Shown: positions 32,548 through 33,755 of the stretch, in pieces
Numbering within the stretch: position 1 is the first letter of the stretch
Layout of the letters: every line of letters begins with the position of its first letter
Assembly (NCBI GenBank): GCA_003136675.1
Contig: PLFE01000050.1
Location: 81,120 to 114,874 of the forward strand
DNA: 33,755 bases
Reading direction: 5' to 3'
DNA from: Bryobacterales bacterium
Lineage (GTDB): Bacteria; Acidobacteriota; Terriglobia; Bryobacterales; Bryobacteraceae
Position numbers and translations under genes: made by a program
Notes under the pieces: model-generated
The model's database searches: none
What the model saw: the letters and a program-made list of their open reading frames with translations, nothing else
Told to the model about the DNA's origin: nothing

Positions 32548-33755
32548 ACGCTGCCTTTGGCTGCTGCTGGCGCTGTGCATTTTCCGCCTCTGGATGATGC
32601 CGCTTGCCTCCAGCTTTTGGGTGGATGAAACAGGAACCCTCTTCGTTGTCCGGCAGGGCGCGCACCATCCGTCGCTCCAGGTCGCCCCGCAAGTTCCCGC
32701 GTCGATTTACTTCTGGCTACCCCGTGCGATGGACCGGCTCGTGCAGTTGCTGCCCGGCTCGCCCGGCGTGATGGAGGCCGCGTACCGACTGCCTTCCCTG
32801 CTGGCGCTGGCACTTGCGCTATTCGTGATTGCGCGCATCGCCCGACGCCTGATTCATCCGCGCGCCGCATGGTTTGCGGTTTTTGCTTGCCTGGCGCTGC
32901 GCGGATTCGATTACGAAGCCGCCAATGCCCGTCCGTATGCGCTGGGCATACTGGTAGCCTCCGCATCGGCTCTGTTTCTGGTCCGCTGGCTCGATCAAGG
33001 GCTTCTCCGCGACGCCATTTTGTTCGTGGTATTCGCCGCTATGATCTGGCGCGTGCACCTTCTTTACTGGCCTTTTTATATTGTGCTGCTGGTCTATACG
33101 CTGGTGCGCCTCGCGCGTTCGGAAACGCCGGTCGGATGGAATGGCGCGTTGCTCGTTTTCGGAATTGTGGGCGTCTCGCTGATCCCGGTTTTCTTTGAGG
33201 CTCTGGCACTGTCACGACAGGCCGCGGCGCACGTGATGGCGCCTCTTCCGCCGCCCATGGAACTCTTGCGGCAGCTCAAACTGGGTCTCATTGCTCTTTG
33301 CCTCGTGATTTCGCTGATCCTCCGCCGGGGGGCGAACTCCCCTCATCCGGCTCTTGCTTCCTCGTTGATTCTGGCGTGGTGGCTGATCCCGCCTGTCATG
33401 CTGTTCGCGTTCTCATGGGGTACGGGAAACAGCGTCTTCGTATACCGTTACCTTTCGTTCGGTCTGCCTGGCGTGGCTCTCGCGGCAACTGCGGCAGCGG
33501 GATTGTTTCTGCCGGCCGAAAGATGGAATTGGGCAGCGATTATTCTAGGCGCGGGCGTATTCATATTTCTCGGCGACTGGCGGCAAGTATGGCCGCCGCA
33601 TCACAACTCCAACTGGCGCGCCGCCGCCGCCGCGATCGACACGCTGCCCGATGCATCCGGCGTGCCGGTGATCTGCCCCAGTCCGTTTCTCGAAGCAAGA
33701 GCACCGGCATGGCGTCCCGATTACACGCTTCCCGGATTCCTCTACGCGCACCTCG
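32516..33755 (+). CDS. GT-C fold membrane glycosyltransferase (PMT/ArnT-like), 3' end cut by window
   Basis: An open frame of at least 413 codons reaches the window end without a stop. It is strongly hydrophobic with many membrane helices. An early extracytoplasmic loop has WVDETGT, the acidic motif expected of GT-C enzymes that use polyprenyl-phosphate sugars, and NARPYALG matches the conserved ARPY motif of this family. A soluble segment begins after about residue 350. The TTG at 32516, with GGAAG upstream, overlaps the PBP end by 32 nt; internal ATGs near 32594 are alternatives. It probably transfers a sugar to a cell-envelope acceptor; substrate and acceptor are unknown. Confidence 0.78.
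   Translation, partial: MAPPNPNPLLKRCLWLLLALCIFRLWMMPLASSFWVDETGTLFVVRQGAHHPSLQVAPQVPASIYFWLPRAMDRLVQLLPGSPGVMEAAYRLPSLLALALALFVIARIARRLIHPRAAWFAVFACLALRGFDYEAANARPYALGILVASASALFLVRWLDQGLLRDAILFVVFAAMIWRVHLLYWPFYIVLLVYTLVRLARSETPVGWNGALLVFGIVGVSLIPVFFEALALSRQAAAHVMAPLPPPMELLRQLKLGLIALCLVISLILRRGANSPHPALASSLILAWWLIPPVMLFAFSWGTGNSVFVYRYLSFGLPGVALAATAAAGLFLPAERWNWAAIILGAGVFIFLGDWRQVWPPHHNSNWRAAAAAIDTLPDASGVPVICPSPFLEARAPAWRPDYTLPGFLYAHL

Overview
The window reads as a chromosomal stretch of a G+C-rich, Gram-negative bacterium, most likely an acidobacterium (Bryobacter/Solibacter-like). This is inference from gene content: a full-length Tricorn protease, a HEAT protein fused to a VWA-like domain of the acidobacterial type, a secreted carboxypeptidase-regulatory-like domain, a Ku/LigD end-joining set, many GTG/TTG starts and tightly overlapping genes. 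No rRNA, tRNA, CRISPR array, insertion sequence or prophage was seen.

Layout. (1) 132-4496, plus strand: a compact operon of a membrane PP2C phosphatase (RsbU type), bifunctional NAD(P)HX repair enzyme, TsaE and a DinB-family protein, coupled by a 1-nt gap and then 14- and 26-nt overlaps. (2) 4548-7218: a small secreted CarboxypepD_reg protein, a homogentisate-dioxygenase-like enzyme, a flavin reductase-like protein and a tubby/LURP-one-like protein. (3) 7280-10537: a periplasmic Tricorn-type protease. (4) 10600-11239: a MntA/HepT-type toxin-antitoxin pair. (5) 11245-15115: an acyl-CoA ligase followed by a split B12-dependent acyl-CoA mutase. At the substrate-determining positions the large subunit carries the isobutyryl-CoA mutase residues (Phe/Gln) and not the methylmalonyl-CoA mutase residues (Tyr/Arg). 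(6) 15162-16538: a NYN nuclease-like protein with two OST-HTH/LOTUS domains. (7) 16528-18431, minus strand: a 4-TM YvlD-type protein, an RmlC-like epimerase and an RmlB dehydratase in one operon. (8) 18476-19212, minus: a DUF433/DUF5615 toxin-antitoxin pair that looks doubly decayed, with an in-frame TAA in the antitoxin and a one-base frameshift near the toxin C-terminus. (9) 19335-25538: a DUF72 protein, Ku, LigD, RarA and a SpoU/TrmH RNA methyltransferase, a DNA-repair-rich block with overlapping convergent gene ends and a 41-nt AT-rich divergent Ku/LigD promoter region. (10) 25577-28044: a YdcF protein, a 481-nt stretch without a recognisable gene, a small membrane zinc-ribbon-like protein and proline dehydrogenase. 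(11) 28126-33755: the HEAT/VWA-like protein, a PBP1b-type class A penicillin-binding protein and a GT-C type membrane glycosyltransferase cut by the window end.

The best leads are the acyl-CoA ligase/isobutyryl-CoA-mutase-like operon, whose gene order resembles the 2-hydroxyisobutyryl-CoA mutase locus while its residues match ICM, and the decayed DUF433/DUF5615 module, which sits a few kilobases from an apparently intact MntA/HepT pair. I did not find a convincing wholly new multi-gene system.
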